Positions 21,881 through 34,517 of a stretch of DNA of 64,000 nt are shown here, piece after piece. How positions within the stretch are numbered: the stretch's first letter is position 1; each line of letters begins with the position of its first letter. Position numbers and translations under genes: made by a program. The notes under the pieces were generated by a model. That model saw only the letters and a program-made list of their open reading frames with translations, was not told where the DNA came from and made no database searches. Source of the DNA: Anomaloglossus baeobatrachus (Eukaryota > Chordata > Amphibia > Anura > Aromobatidae); NCBI RefSeq assembly GCF_048569485.1, contig NC_134355.1:662226215-662290214 (forward strand), given 5' to 3'.

Positions 21881-23985
21881 AATAGGGAGAAGCGAACTCA
21901 AACAGTAAAGCTCAGGGTTTGTGCCGGCAGGGCTGCCACTAGGAATTTCAGGGCCCCTGACTGGCATAATTTTGGGACCCCCTTAAGACTCCACCCCAGC
22001 TCCGCCTCAATCCCTGGCGACCCCTGCTGCGACCACGGTAGTTACGCTGTGCCCCTGGTTTGTAAGCTGATAAAGCAGGAAGGGGCCCCCCTTTTGTTGG
22101 GGCCCCGGACTATTGTCCTGTTTGTCCCCCACTGATGGCGGCCCTGGTGCCGCACACCAATTGTCTGGGGCTCAAACAAATACACGGACTTTTAAAAAAA
22201 ATCTGTGTCTGAGGTCAGAGTTTGAGTGCTGTTCGTATATTAATAAAGTTTGTTAAAAAGCTTTATTCCATGGAGAAACTGACTGTACACTGCTGTGAAC
22301 AATAAAGAAAAAAAAATTATGTAGGCTCATGCCTATTTTTGATAACCAGTGTAGGTAAAGCTGACAACTGCGAACTACAACCCTCAGCTGTCTGGTTTAC
22401 CTTGGCTGGTTGTCAAAAATAGAGGCGAGACCCCACACCATTTTAACATTATGTATTTAAATATTTTTTTTAAAAATGGGGTAGGTGCCCCCTAATTTTG
22501 ATAACCAGCCAAGGTAAAGCTGGTGGTTGGTATTATCAGGCTGGGAAAGCCCATGCTTATTTGACCTTTCCCAGCCTAAAATAGCAGCCCATAGCTGCAG
22601 CAGACGTGACACTTCCATTAGAGGCTAAAATTCTGGTGCTTTGCCTGGCTCTTTACAATTGCCCTGAAGGAGTGGCAATTAGTGTAATACTTTTGGGATT
22701 GATGTCAGCTGTGAATTGACAGCTGGCATGAAGCCTAGGAGTTAGTAATAAAGAGGCATCTATCAGACATCTTCCTTTCTAACCTGGCCAGTGTACACAC
22801 ACACATACATTGGAAAAAAAATAGTTTATTTAAATAAAGACTCCTCCACACACCCTCATTCACCAATTTATTACTTAAAAAGAAATTCTCGAAGTTTCAA
22901 CATAATCCAATGGTGTGATGTCCTATGACACCCTTCTATTTATTTGGAGCTTTGATCTTAGAATGAGGCTCCATAGGTTACTGGCAGTCAATAGCAGGTA
23001 TGGATTTTTTCACAAATAGTGACATCAGTAACTCAGTGATGTCACCGGTCATGAGAATTTCCGGGCTGCTGCTGACCAGTAGTGACCTATGGATAACGTT
23101 CTGAGAATGTTCTAAGGACAAAGCCACATAGGAATCTATGAACTTCATGGGACTTTGTGGATTACGTTGGAACTTCCCGGATTCCTTTTGAATTAATAAA
23201 TTGGTGAGCAAGGCAGCATGGGGGAAGTGTTTATTCAAATAAACTATTTTTTCCTGTGTATGTGTTTTTTAACTCTAAAAATTGCTGGGTTAGAAATCCA
23301 TTACTAACCCATGGGCTTGATGCCAGCTGTCAATTCACAACTGACATCAACCCACAAAGTGTTAACCTGAGTGACACTGCACCAGGGCAATGGGGAAGAG
23401 CTGGTCAAAGTATCAGAATTGGCGCATTTATCTACTGTGGGCTGCTACTTTTAGGCTTAGAGGGGCCAAATAACAATGGGCCATTCTACCTTGATAATAC
23501 CAGCCCCCATCAGTCTGCTTTACTTTGGCTGGTTATCAAAAATAGAGAAGGGCCCACAACATTTTTTTAAATTAATTTAAATAATAAAAAAACAGAGTGG
23601 GATCATCTCTATTTTTGATAACCAGTCAAGGTAAAGCAGACAGCTGAGGGTTGCAGCCTGCAGCTGTCTGCTTTACCTGTGCTGGTTATCAAAAATAGGG
23701 TAAACGCCATGTCATTTTTTAGTTTAATTTTTTCTCTATCTACATTAGTTTGCAGGGAAATTTCCCACATTTTGCTTGCTTTTGAAGCCCTCTAATCCTT
23801 ACTACGACCATTTTACAGCTATTTTACAGAACACAAGTTTGGGTCCTCATTAACAAATTTGAGATTTGGAGTCTGGGGTCAAGTTGAGGTTAAGTCTGGG
23901 TCCTGAACCAAACTTTTATCTAAAGTCCATCCGAACTCGGCAGACCAAAACATCCACAGGTCCACTTATCGCTAATCATGAAGGG
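21881..23985. repeat. Composite repeat with alternating inverted blocks
   Basis: The block TATTTTTGATAACCAG(T/C) ... GGTAAAGC(T/A)G occurs repeatedly in both orientations (near 22,340, 22,420, 22,495, 23,520, 23,610 and 23,690). AGCTGTC blocks lie between them. The left limit looks like GAGAAGCGAACTC and the right limit like CCACTTATCGCTAAT, both with a hAT-like flavour, but I could not verify a target duplication. No gene is present. Confidence 0.45.
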
Positions 23986-24320
23986 TCTTGATGGTGTCAG
24001 CTAGGAAACGTCTGCCAGCTATCTCTGCCCTATCTATAAGAATAAATGATGACGGTATCAGCTAGAAAACTAGAGACAGATCCTTCCTTGATATCTCTCA
24101 ATCATAATATTGAATATATTAGCTTAGAGCACGTTGTTTTACTAGTTTTTTTTAAATGACAAAATTGAAACTTTGTTTTACGCAGTTACATCTTTCATAG
24201 CATTTTTTTAATAATGATTTTTTGTATATTACTAAATATTTTGGCATTATTAATTAATTTTTTTTGGTATATTCCTATGTAATATCTCATTTTTAGTCAT
24301 TTAAAGGTCATGATTGTTAC

Positions 24321-24462
24321 CTAATGAGAAAGGGATGAAGGCTTCATTCTTTTTGAACTTTCCATTAGAATCCAGAAAATGATCCGGATAAAACTCATCT
24401 GGCTTCTCAAAGAAGGCTTTATCTCTCAGAACAGAGTGCAGCAATGGTATGACAGTTGTGCC
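24321..24462 (-). CDS. Cytochrome P450 family 2, exon 8
   Basis: This exon is 142 bases, the standard length for exon 8 in family 2. The acceptor reads TTTTTATTCCTAG and the donor is TTAG followed by GTAACAAT. It starts in phase 0 with [20 protein letters not shown], has the meander region [12 protein letters not shown] (the PxRF-type element that helps hold the haem-binding core), and ends AFIPFSL plus the first base of the Gly codon completed by exon 9. It lies 9.6 kb downstream of exon 7 and 10.3 kb upstream of exon 9 in gene order, because transposons fill both introns. The frame is intact. Confidence 0.93.
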
Positions 24463-24942
24463 CTAGGAATAAAAATAATGTTGATCCATGTGCAAGTCCA
24501 TATGAAGGTCTGTAGCAATTCTTTAGAACTGTACTACAGAGTAGAAGGAACTTTACATACATGCAGTTTGGTTTAATGGAGACACTAATACTGAATTCGA
24601 CCAATGAGATCTCTGTATGTCTCCTCAAAGGCGTAACTTACAGATAACAAAACCTAAAATAAAAAACTTTAATAAGAACTAGGCCCCTTAGTAATAAGAT
24701 TTATTTTGTGGTATTGGTCTCATTATGTGGGAAAGAGGAATCTTTGAGGTCATCATAAACTCAGTTCCCACGGTCAACTGCAACCACTTATACCCCTATA
24801 GCTACACCACTAGTTCTCTGTAGTATATAAGAGCCTTACATGTGTACCTTGTTGTTACAGCTCTGTACAACTCTGAGGTTTCACTGAGCTGTATTAAATT
24901 CATTTGCATGTTCTTTTATTGGAAGTAGTAAATTTTCCTTAA

Positions 24943-25771
24943 AGAGGACCAACCAGAAGGATTTTGCTATATCAGGTAAAGGCAGTGCCATACAGGCAGT
25001 AAGATGCTGAATACCTGTTATAGAAAGATCCGATGCTTTGTTAATTAAATATCAATAAAAAAAGTTGCAGAGAAACAGTGCACTTTGACCATGCAACATG
25101 GGCTAGTCTTTGTGGGTCGGGTCCTCATGACGATTCCTCCTCTTGCCGCAAACTCCTGGCTTGCCCGTTTTCTGTATTTCAATATCGCGCTGCCGTTGCT
25201 ATTATTGGCGGCGCATGCGCTATGCCACAGTACTCAGGTCTTTATTAAAATGGCACCGGAGTCCTTGCATGCATGTACTGTGATCTCCAGTGCCATTTTA
25301 TTGAATACACTGTGGTGAAGGCCATGAGAAGCTTTGGCATATGCACAGAGTTTTGTTGTTACATCTGCGCATGCACCAATGCTTCTCAGTCTTCACCGCA
25401 GTGTGTTAAATAAAATGGCATCAGAGATTGCTGTGTGTGCATGCGCAGACTCTGGCGCCATTTTAATGAAGACAAGAGTACTGTGGCAATGCACATGCAC
25501 CGCCAACAACAGCAATGGCGGCGTGGCGTGATATTCAAATACAAAAAAAGGGGGCAAGCCAGAGGATGCCAGAGGAGGAAGAATAAAAGGGAGGGCCCAC
25601 AAAGACCCACCCATGTTGCATGAGTCACTCAAAGTGCACTGCTTTTCTGCAAGATATTTATTGAACCAAGCATTCGATCTTCCTATAACAGGTATGCCTG
25701 GATTCAGCATCTTAGTGCCTGTATGGCACTGCCTTTATCTAATATAGCAAAATCCTACTGGTTAGTCCTCT
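24943..25771. mobile_element. Fold-back element flanked by TTAA
   Basis: The ends AGAGGACCAACCAGAAGGAT and the inverted right end (ATCCTACTGGTTAGTCCTCT) lie between TTAA at 24,939-24,942 and TTAA at 25,772-25,775. The two halves, up to about 25,330 and from about 25,335, are diverged inverted copies of each other, so the arms are roughly 400 bases. Blocks such as CAGTACTCAGGTCTTTATTAAAATGG recur inverted. A piggyBac-type origin is suggested by TTAA only. Confidence 0.75.
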
Positions 25772-25848
25772 TTAAAGGATATCCATACTTTCAAGTAACT
25801 TTTCAGATTCAACTGTCCAATTTGAGTACACAAGAAACATTCTGTCCA

Positions 25849-25851
25849 TGA

Positions 25852-25882
<31 letters not shown>

Positions 25883-25980
25883 GGGCCATTTATTCCATGG
25901 CACTTTACATGTGAAAGGGGTATACATAATAGGGACAAGAACAATAATCTGAAACAATACAAAACACAGACTGGTACAAG
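25849..25980 (-). repeat. (ATT)n microsatellite with SINE-like body
   Basis: An uninterrupted (ATT)n run of about ten units (25,851-25,881) is followed by GGGCCATTTATTCCATGGCA and CTTTACATGTGAAAGGGGTA. The arrangement resembles the repeats at 8,857 and 11,401. Confidence 0.55.
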
Positions 25981-26091
25981 AGGATATGATATAATATGTA
26001 TCCTGCATTTTCACCAGTTTTCATCTCTGCAGGCTCTATCTACTATTTACAATCTACTCTGAAGACAGTAGCTGCTATGAAGTCTTGCATG

Positions 26092-28681
26092 TGTAAAATG
26101 ATTGAAATTAATACATCAAGTTATCAAATATTTCATAGTAAGACATATACGTTCATAGTTCTGTTTATGTTGGAGGGCATAGGTTATTAATAAAGTTTAT
26201 AAGGGATAAATATGCCCATATTGAATATACTTGAGTGCTGAGCATGGAGGGATATATTTGAATCCTTCCCGAAGCTTTCCGAAGTTTCCAGAAGGTTACG
26301 TAATATGGAACTATATTCAACTGTGTTACACTAGAATGCCCTATATGGTCTGAACAGCTGGTATATAATGCACGATGGAGGGGGCTACTGGTCGCTCCCC
26401 ACATTGCCTGCTGTGAGAAGACTCGAGGCTGCAAAGATGAAGACACGCTAAGAGAAGACACCCCCTGCATTGCCGTTCAGGACCCAAAGAAAGATGGGTA
26501 AAGACTTCCCATTGATCAGTATGGACTAAATGAACTCTTATTTTTACATAAGCTATCAAAGTATATTATTTTTCCTTTCTGTAACTGAACCCTGGCAACC
26601 ATTTTTAAATAGATAAAATACTTTTATTTTTACATTTTTGAGGTCTTTTCATTCATGCGCCTTTACGTATTTCAAGAAAAATATATTTTAGAGTATATTT
26701 TTTAACATTTGGTGAGCCACCCATTCGTAATTTTTTACGTTTTTGTTGTTCCTTCACTTTGCATAAGGGGGGTCGAAGTCCAGTATCTCCTGCAAAGGAT
26801 CAGGAATCGACAATTTATAAAAAATCACGCAGAACCTAGGAAATACGTATAAGTCAAGATTGCATGAATGTTTTTTTTTAATGAACTTTAAAGTCTTTAC
26901 AAAGTTACAGAAGTTAACTTTTGACGTATTTTTGAGCAAGAAAGATAAAGTCAGTCCATAAGAAGTATTGGACGTGCTGAACAAGGTGAATTAAGTCTTA
27001 CAGGATCATCCATCAGATCATCTGATCATTTCAGGTAAGAAAATGGATTTTATCTCTTCATATGTTAAGCAAAGTAAACTTCAGTTCACTTATCCAGATA
27101 TTTCTAATGTAGAAGAGATTTGGTTACGCTTTTATGAGGAGTGTGAACTTGAGAATTCACGTATAGAATGTGTAAGGTCTTTTAATAGAGAGAAACAGAA
27201 AATCAGAAATGTCTGTCATTTAGTCTATGATTTTCACAGGTTAATCGTAGAAAAGTGTAAAAATGGTGGAAATAGACAACCTGAATTGTCAGGAGAGTCA
27301 GTGACAGAGAAATCCAAAGACTGCTTAGAACTTGGAATGTCAGTCAGTGATATTGTGAATTCTGACTGTAATGTTGTAAATGATCAGTCAGATGATTTAG
27401 ACTGTAATTTTGTAAATCGGAATTTTGATAATGGCGACAGACACGTGTTACCTAATCAAGGTGCCTTTCAAGATACGGAGAAAGAAGCAGGAAATGACGT
27501 AGTGAAGCCAGAAGGGGGAGGAGCCAGAATGGGACACAGGCAGAAAGCCGTCAGAGAAGGACACGTGGAGAGAGAAAATGGCGACAATCAGTTTCTAAAA
27601 ATAGAACAGGCTAAGTTAGGGATTACACTTAGAAAAAATTTATTGGACATATGCAAATTAATTCCCGCATATAATCCTAAAATACATGTTTGCAGAAATT
27701 CAGAGATATTTGAAAGTTCCATCGAGAAATTTAATTTAACCAATAGTGAGACGAATCAGTTATTCCGTATGTGGTTACCTCAGCATTTCTTTAGACAATT
27801 GGCATTAAAAAAAGTCTTCTGACAATGAGACATTTGATTGTTCAAATGATAACGATATCATAAGGCTGAAATATCTCATCTTCTGTGCAAGGAATGAATC
27901 TGATCCAAACTATGAGATGTTGAAGGAATTACAAATTGAACAGAATGAGAGTACGTTCTCATTTATGTCCGTTTTTGAACGTTTGTATAGGGCGGTCATT
28001 CCAAATGTCAGATTGGATGGAATGATACGTTTATTCATCAAGAAATTTCATTTCCTTGATAATGCAGCCTGTGCAGTGGCATTAAATAAAAAGTCCCTAT
28101 TCGAATGTACGACATTTATCAATTTTGTTAGAAGTCGCCAAAGTCAATCAAGACAGAAATTAATTAATTCTGAAAAACCAACACGGAAAAGGGAGAGTTT
28201 CCGTGAAAAACCAACAGTGTCTCCCAGATCCAGATATTTCTGTGACAGGGTATATGCAATTCGGAGGAAGATGCATACGTGTTATAAACCATACAATCCA
28301 CCCCAATTTTTATCATCTAAAAGTCTTTTTTCACAGGAAAAACCCCTGTCACCAGTGAAGGGATTGGTCACTGGGATTGAGGATCCCAGACAAATGATGA
28401 GTAAAAGCTTTGAAAACCAGAAACAGGTGTCTTGTGGAGATCCTCTCCCTGGGATAGGATTTGATAGCCAGCAACAGCTGGGGGGTCTTTCAGAGAGGGA
28501 CATTCTCTCTCATATAAGAGAAAGCCTTGAATTACATAAGTTCCGAGATTCCTATAAGTTCAAAGGGAATCTAATAAATCGAATCTTTGAAGAAAAAATT
28601 AGGTATGGTCTTCAGTTAAATAAAGTGGATTTCTGGATAAATTAATTTTGCTATTTGATAATCATAATTTTTCATATACAG

Positions 28682-28733
<52 letters not shown>

Positions 28734-29474
28734 GTAGTGATAGCAAATCAAGGTCATATTTTCATTTAGTCAAATGATAGTTAATGTTATAAATTAATAA
28801 TTTGATCTCTGTATATGAATAATAATATTTAAAATAAAACAATAAGAGAAAGTAACAGATTCAAAGTGTTTCATTTTTATCATAAATATGATAATAATTT
28901 TATTCTTTTATTTCCCTCAGAATTTATCAGTAAAGCAGATTGATGAAGTATTAACTTTTTATTTATACATATGTTCTTGTCCTCAATCAGGTAACATATA
29001 TTTTATTGGGTAAGATTAATCGCGAAAGCACGATTAATATTATTATTTCCTCAGGTACCAATTGCCAGAGAACTATTACTTTAATGTTTCTTTAATGAAT
29101 ATATATCTTCTTTAGAGTTATTAGAAATGTAATCTGAGCTTTGGAGTGGTATAAAAAACTGCTTGCTGTCTTGGAATGGTGTTCCTTGTACGTGACCAAA
29201 GCATGTGAACTTGGTACTAAAGCTAAAAATAAATGTTTGTTCCATGGTCATATGTACAGTCTGTAATTCATTGGAATTTGTTTTTTTCGAGAAGTACTTC
29301 AAATTAGTAACATAATCTTTGAAATGCGCATAGAATAATTGGGAATACAGGGATTTGTGTCCGTCAATGTTTTTATGTGAAAGTATATGTTACAGTCTTG
29401 TGTGCATAGATGTGTCTATGAATGATTGATTGTTTGAGCAGCTGCAAATGCTCAGTCAGAGTACTTGGATCCAG

Positions 29475-29506
<32 letters not shown>

Positions 29507-32500
29507 AATTTTGGTTTTAACTTCGAGGTTATATTATATTATATTATATGTATGTATACTTTTAGATAATAAGTTATAGTACATAAGTATAAATGAAGGA
29601 ATTTATACCGAATATATATTATTCTTAGACATATTTCTTTAGTATAGAGATATTAGGATTTTTTATTAAGGGTTTATTCTGAATAGTTATATTCTAGAAT
29701 AAGGTTATAACGTTTTGATTTTTTTTATGTCTTTTGTGTTAGTCACTTCTTTTATTGGTACATAGATTGAAAATCATTTTTCTTTTCAAATATGGAAGTG
29801 ATATTTATAATATGGTCTTGAAGATATGCAACACAAATTTTAATTTAATTTAATCTAAACATATTAATTTTTATAATATCATATTTCATGATATTGAAAG
29901 GGGGAGGTTTGGTCTCAATCACACACATTTATATTTGATAAATATATGTGTTTACAGGATACTTTAATAATTAATATTTCAAGTACAAAGGAAGAATTGG
30001 GAATAAAAAAAAAAAATATATTTGAAGTATATCATAATGCATTTATATACTAAGAGAAGTGTATTATTTGCAAGGTTACATGACTTAATTATTTTTTATT
30101 GGTAATTTTATAAGATACTGGTAATATTAAGGTTATCTGGTAACATTAAGGTTATGTATTATTAAAGACATAGGTGTTATATACATAGAAGGCCTTATTT
30201 TTATTTCAAGTTTTATTTTTATTCCGATTTTCATTTTTCTTTTTATTCCTATTTTTTATATTAATTATTATTTCATATTCACATTTTTAATCAAAATCTT
30301 AATTCTACAATTTTATTTTTTCTTCAGATTTTAAATATCTCAATTGAGAAAACACTTCAATATTTAGTTCAGTAATATCTAATATAAGAATATTACTTTA
30401 TTAAATATGAATCATATTAAAAGGGAAAAGTTCAATTTTTTTTGGAAGAAAAGATACTTCCTTCATCAATATATACAATTGTTTACTTCCTGGTAATACA
30501 TTATTTTTATATTAGTATGTTAACACAATAAGGGTGAAATATCACTTATAGTTACACATTTTCTTATAGTAGGTTATTTAATAAATAATAGACAAATCAA
30601 ATAAATTAAATTAGAGTAATAAAGATGGAAGATCGAGGTACATCTAGGTTTACCTACCTATATTTACAAATAATATATATTATATTTTTAATCAATAATA
30701 ATTTATAATGGGTATTATTGTGTTTGGATGGTATCATCCAGTCTTTTCTAAAAGGTTATTTGCTTTGGTTTATAATTTTACAAATGATCTAACTAAAAGC
30801 CACATTGTTGCTTTCATATTTATAATATGATACATGTTATAGGTACATATTATATTATTTCATACTTTATATTATATTTTGGTTACATTCAACACATTGC
30901 CACCTATGGGTTTGGAAGGGTAATGCACCAACGACAAAAAGATCATTACAAGAAAATACTATCGTCTATACCATTATGCAGTATTTTATCATTCTGAGTA
31001 TCAATTACATTAATACTTTTACGATAACTAATAATGACATGGTATTATAGTATTAGAGTTATGATACGCTGTGACATTTATTAGTGATAGTTATTGCCAT
31101 ATTTGGTATTTAGATTAGGGATGAAGTCTTCAATCAAGATTACAAAAGATAAAAAGATTTTATAATTTTCCTAAAGTTAAAAGGGATTCTGCAAAAAGGT
31201 CCAAAAGGTAACGTCTCAAATAAGACTGTGAAACATACAAAATACACTTACCGTGTTTGCACCTCAAACATAGTGGTCCTATGGTTCCAAGATGGACAAT
31301 GACACATGGTCTGTGCATTAAGACCTCCCTCAAGTTACTAAGAAGAGCAAGGACGTGTTAAAGTTAACCCCTGTCGTGCTGACCAAGAACGTCTTAACAT
31401 CTGTTCCTGGGTTATTTGACAACAGGCAGCATGAAAGGTGACTAGTGTAAATCACACTGCACAGACATCAAAGACTTTTGCTATTCTTCTTCTACACTCA
31501 TGAACTGTGGTTTATCAACATTGGCTATGGACTTTGCAATAAAACATAAAGTTTATGGACTTTGATCTAACAATGATAAACGCAATATGGGACTGTATAA
31601 ATTGGTAACCATCCATTTTTATCAAAGGATTTATTTCTAAGAGACTGTGTTTATGCCGGATTACATCGGAGATAAGAAGACATCAACTCAGAGGACATCA
31701 TATGGTGACCGGATTTGGTTTTTGCATTTCTTTTTAGGTCTAGCGAAGTATAGTTTTATACATTTTTATATGATCAGTCACAGCCTGTCATAACATGAAT
31801 CCACATTATTATATTATTGAACTTACATGAATAATGCAAATTAATTATTCTTCATCATTATTATTGATATTAATCCGTTATTGCCAAATAAGGAAAGAAG
31901 ATTTGTTATTTTAATGATGTATTAATTAATTTTCGGGGTTGCTCCACCCACTTCAAGGGGGAATTGTAAAATGATTGAAATTAATACATCAAGTTATCAA
32001 ATATTTCATAGTAAGACATATACGTTCATAGTTCTGTTTATGTTGGAGGGCATAGGTTATTAATAAAGTTTATAAGGGATAAATATGCCCATATTGAATA
32101 TACTTGAGTGCTGAGCATGGAGGGATATATTTGAATCCTTCCCGAAGCTTTCCGAAGTTTCCAGAAGGTTACGTAATATGGAACTATATTCAACTGTGTT
32201 ACACTAGAATGCCCTATATGGTCTGAACAGCTGGTATATAATGCACGATGGAGGGGGCTACTGGTCGCTCCCCACATTGCCTGCTGTGAGAAGACTCGAG
32301 GCTGCAAAGATGAAGACACGCTAAGAGAAGACACCCCCTGCATTGCCGTTCAGGACCCAAAGAAAGATGGGTAAAGACTTCCCATTGATCAGTATGGACT
32401 AAATGAACTCTTATTTTTACATAAGCTATCAAAGTATATTATTTTTCCTTTCTGTAACTGAACCCTGGCAACCATTTTTAAATAGATAAAATACTTTTAT

Positions 32501-32580
32501 TTTTACATTTTTGAGGTCTTTTCATTCATGCGCCTTTACGTATTTGAAGAAAAATATATTTTAGAGTATATTTTTTAACA
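26092..32580 (+). mobile_element. LTR retrotransposon, young, gag-like region without recognisable pol
   Basis: Two direct 616-bp LTRs (26,092-26,707 and 31,965-32,580) begin TGTAAAATG and end TTTTTTAACA. I found a single difference between them, so the insertion is very recent in evolutionary terms. The flanks GCATG and CCATG are a near-perfect 5-bp duplication. A TGG-starting candidate primer-binding site follows the first LTR at about 26,709, and a purine tract (AAGGGGGAA) precedes the second. The internal 5.3 kb has a gag-like coding region at about 27,040-28,645, interrupted by about one break. The remaining 3.3 kb is AT-rich with no protease, reverse transcriptase or integrase that I can recognise. 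It is a fossil that probably depended on another element's enzymes. The family is not assigned. Confidence 0.85.
28686..28729. repeat. (TA)n microsatellite
   Basis: An uninterrupted run of alternating T and A of about 42 bases lies inside the LTR element. A poly(A) run of about 28 bases occurs at about 29,476-29,503. Confidence 0.9.
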
Positions 32581-32734
32581 CCATGCAGAACACTGCCCAT
32601 AGAAAGAACACTTTTTTTCAATGAAGCTAACATTAAATTAAACAGAGATCCCCTCTATACATTGTTAATGTGGTAAATAACTATTGTAGCTGCAAACGTC
32701 TGGTTTTTAATGCAATATCTACATAGGTGTATAG

Positions 32735-33456
32735 AGGCCTATTTACAAAAACCATCGTTCCAGTGTTCTAATGGTACATTGTGTTTGCTAACTGTGTTAG
32801 AAGGCTAATGGATGTTTAGAAATCCCTTGCAAACTCTTGTGCAAGTATGTTAGCGCAGCTGAAACAGTTTTGATGATTAGAGAAGCTATAAAACTGACCT
32901 TCCTTTGAGCTAGTTGAGAATCTGGAGCATTACGTTTGTTGGTTCCATTAAACTCTCAAAATGGCTAGATAAAGAGAACTTTCATGTGAAACTCAACAGC
33001 CTATTCTTGTTCTTAGAAATGAAGGATATTCCAGTCAAGAAATTGAAATTGTCAGCTGGTATTCTATTTGTAATGGAGTGGCCCAGTCACCAGATCTCAA
33101 CCCTATTGAGCTGTTGTGGGAGCAGTTTGATCGTATGATACGCAAAAAGTGCCCATCAAGCCAATCCAACTTGTGAGGGGGGGAAATCATGGAGCGAAAT
33201 ATCTACAGATTACCTCCGCAAATAACAGCTAGAATGCCAAAGGTCTGCAAAGCTGGAATTGCTGAAAAGGAGCATTCTTTGCCGAAAGCAAAGTGTAAAG
33301 AGGAAATTATTATTTCAAGTAAAAATCATTATTTTAAACCTCGTCACTGTCTGGACTATATTTTCTACCTATTATGCAACTCATTAGATAAATAAAAGTA
33401 TGATTTTTCATGGCAAAGACAAAATTGTCTGGGTGACCCCAAACTTTTGAACGGTA

Positions 33457-33464
<8 letters not shown>
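32735..33464 (+). mobile_element. Tc1/mariner element, internally deleted
   Basis: The right end reads CCCCAAACTTTTGAACGGTA and on to about 33,464, a Tc1-type terminus. The transposase start is still readable: atggctaga, a stop, then RELSCETQQPILVLRNEGYS. Sequence then jumps to the region of the third catalytic residue (EWPS ... IELLWEQFDRMIRKK, with a one-base shift). The catalytic core between is deleted. The left terminal repeat was not found. Confidence 0.75.

Positions 33465-33493
<29 letters not shown>
33463..33493. repeat. (AT)n microsatellite at the Tc1 end
   Basis: A GTGTGTATAT run continues into about 13 AT units directly after the Tc1 terminus. Confidence 0.8.
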
Positions 33494-33499
<6 letters not shown>

Positions 33500-34030
33500 G
33501 TACAATTCCCATTTCATAACCTTATTGAATGTAGTCTCCTAACTGCATCACTGCATCACTCATGCTTCCATTGAACAATACTCGGATATGCGTGAGAAGT
33601 GTGGGTGCGGCAGCTCATTGGCAACCGCACTATTCCTGTGGCATAACAATGTCTCGTGAGTGTCATCAGGTGGTGTTGACATACCTAGAAGGGCACCAGT
33701 ATGGCAGATGAGTTTAAGCTTCTTTATCTTACACAGGGCCCAGTTTAATTTAAGAAAAGGATGTCTCAGTAGGGATAACACTATTAATAAAAGTTCTCCA
33801 GTAATGGACAACCTTTTTACTCATAAGTATAAGACCTTTAATAATTACTGTGTGTATCTTCTATCTGATGACTGTAGGAAATTGTACAATAGATGCATTT
33901 TACCATACTGTAATAAAACATTTACAATGAACAAAAAAATATATGCAATGAATAACTAACTAATAAATATTTTTACCAAGGTCGTATTTCCTAAAACATA
34001 ATATTTGACCAAAAATACTGGTCATATCAC

Positions 34031-34215
34031 CTTTGGCAGAAAATAGCCCCTGAATGTGACATCATTAGTTGTTGCATGTGGGAGGTTTCCTGGTACAATG
34101 TCACCAAATCTTTGAATTTCATGAATGACAGCATCAGTATATGGCATTTCCTTCCTATGTTCTACTTGAGGTTGAGCGGATCCAATAACATTTTCAATTT
34201 CACATTGTACTTTTT
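34031..34215 (-). CDS. Cytochrome P450 family 2, exon 7 (K helix)
   Basis: This exon is 185 bases, against the usual 188, so it is one codon shorter in the loop after the conserved ENVIG ([19 protein letters not shown]). The acceptor reads ACCTGACAG and the donor is AAG followed by GTGATATG. Two bases complete a Lys codon split with exon 6, then [11 protein letters not shown] follows. The K-helix motif HEIQR carries the invariant Glu and Arg (ExxR) that stabilise the P450 core. The exon ends FRGYFLPK. The frame is open and the one-codon change lies in a variable loop. It is only 302 bases from exon 6, the shortest intron seen here. Confidence 0.93.
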
Positions 34216-34517
34216 CTGTCAGGTAAAATTAGACATATTGGGTGTTATATTTCGGTAAAGTAACATTTGTTGTTGTGATAGTAGTAGTAAAACAGCTGTT
34301 ATTTTATTAACTTAAGATGTAAATTTGCCAGCCATGCATTTAGAAAATAGATTTGTATTTACACAGCACTGCATTATTCTGGGGCAGTTGTGAAGCCCAT
34401 TACTGTACCTAAATTTATTGAGAGCAATTTTTTTTTATATATAGTTAATTGTAATATAATTTAACAATTCTTGCATACATGATAAACTATAGTATATGAA
34501 TTACTTTTTGTTCTTAC

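Larger units (their letters stand above)
13983..24320 (-). other. CYP2 intron 8 (about 10.3 kb), filled with transposons
   Basis: The donor after exon 8 reads GTAACAAT and the acceptor before exon 9 reads TTATCCAG. The intron contains a full hAT element with a MITE inside, a palindromic hAT MITE and a composite repeat. The pieces I cannot assign are 13,983-14,175, 21,093-21,294 and 21,523-21,880, and I see nothing in them. Confidence 0.85.
24463..34030 (-). other. CYP2 intron 7 (about 9.6 kb)
   Basis: The donor after exon 7 is GTGATATG and the acceptor is TATTCCTAG. It contains a palindromic element, a SINE-like fragment, a young LTR element and a deleted Tc1. I see nothing in 24,463-24,938, 32,581-32,734 or 33,494-34,030. 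Confidence 0.85.

Noticed and set aside
25085-25630. Mirror-image open frames of 60-105 codons
   Set aside because: The frames on the two strands are reflections of the palindromic element and carry no protein signature.
27043-28645. Possible host gene with two exons
   Set aside because: It lies directly behind an LTR within an element bounded by two nearly identical LTRs. A gag-like origin is more likely than a captured host gene.
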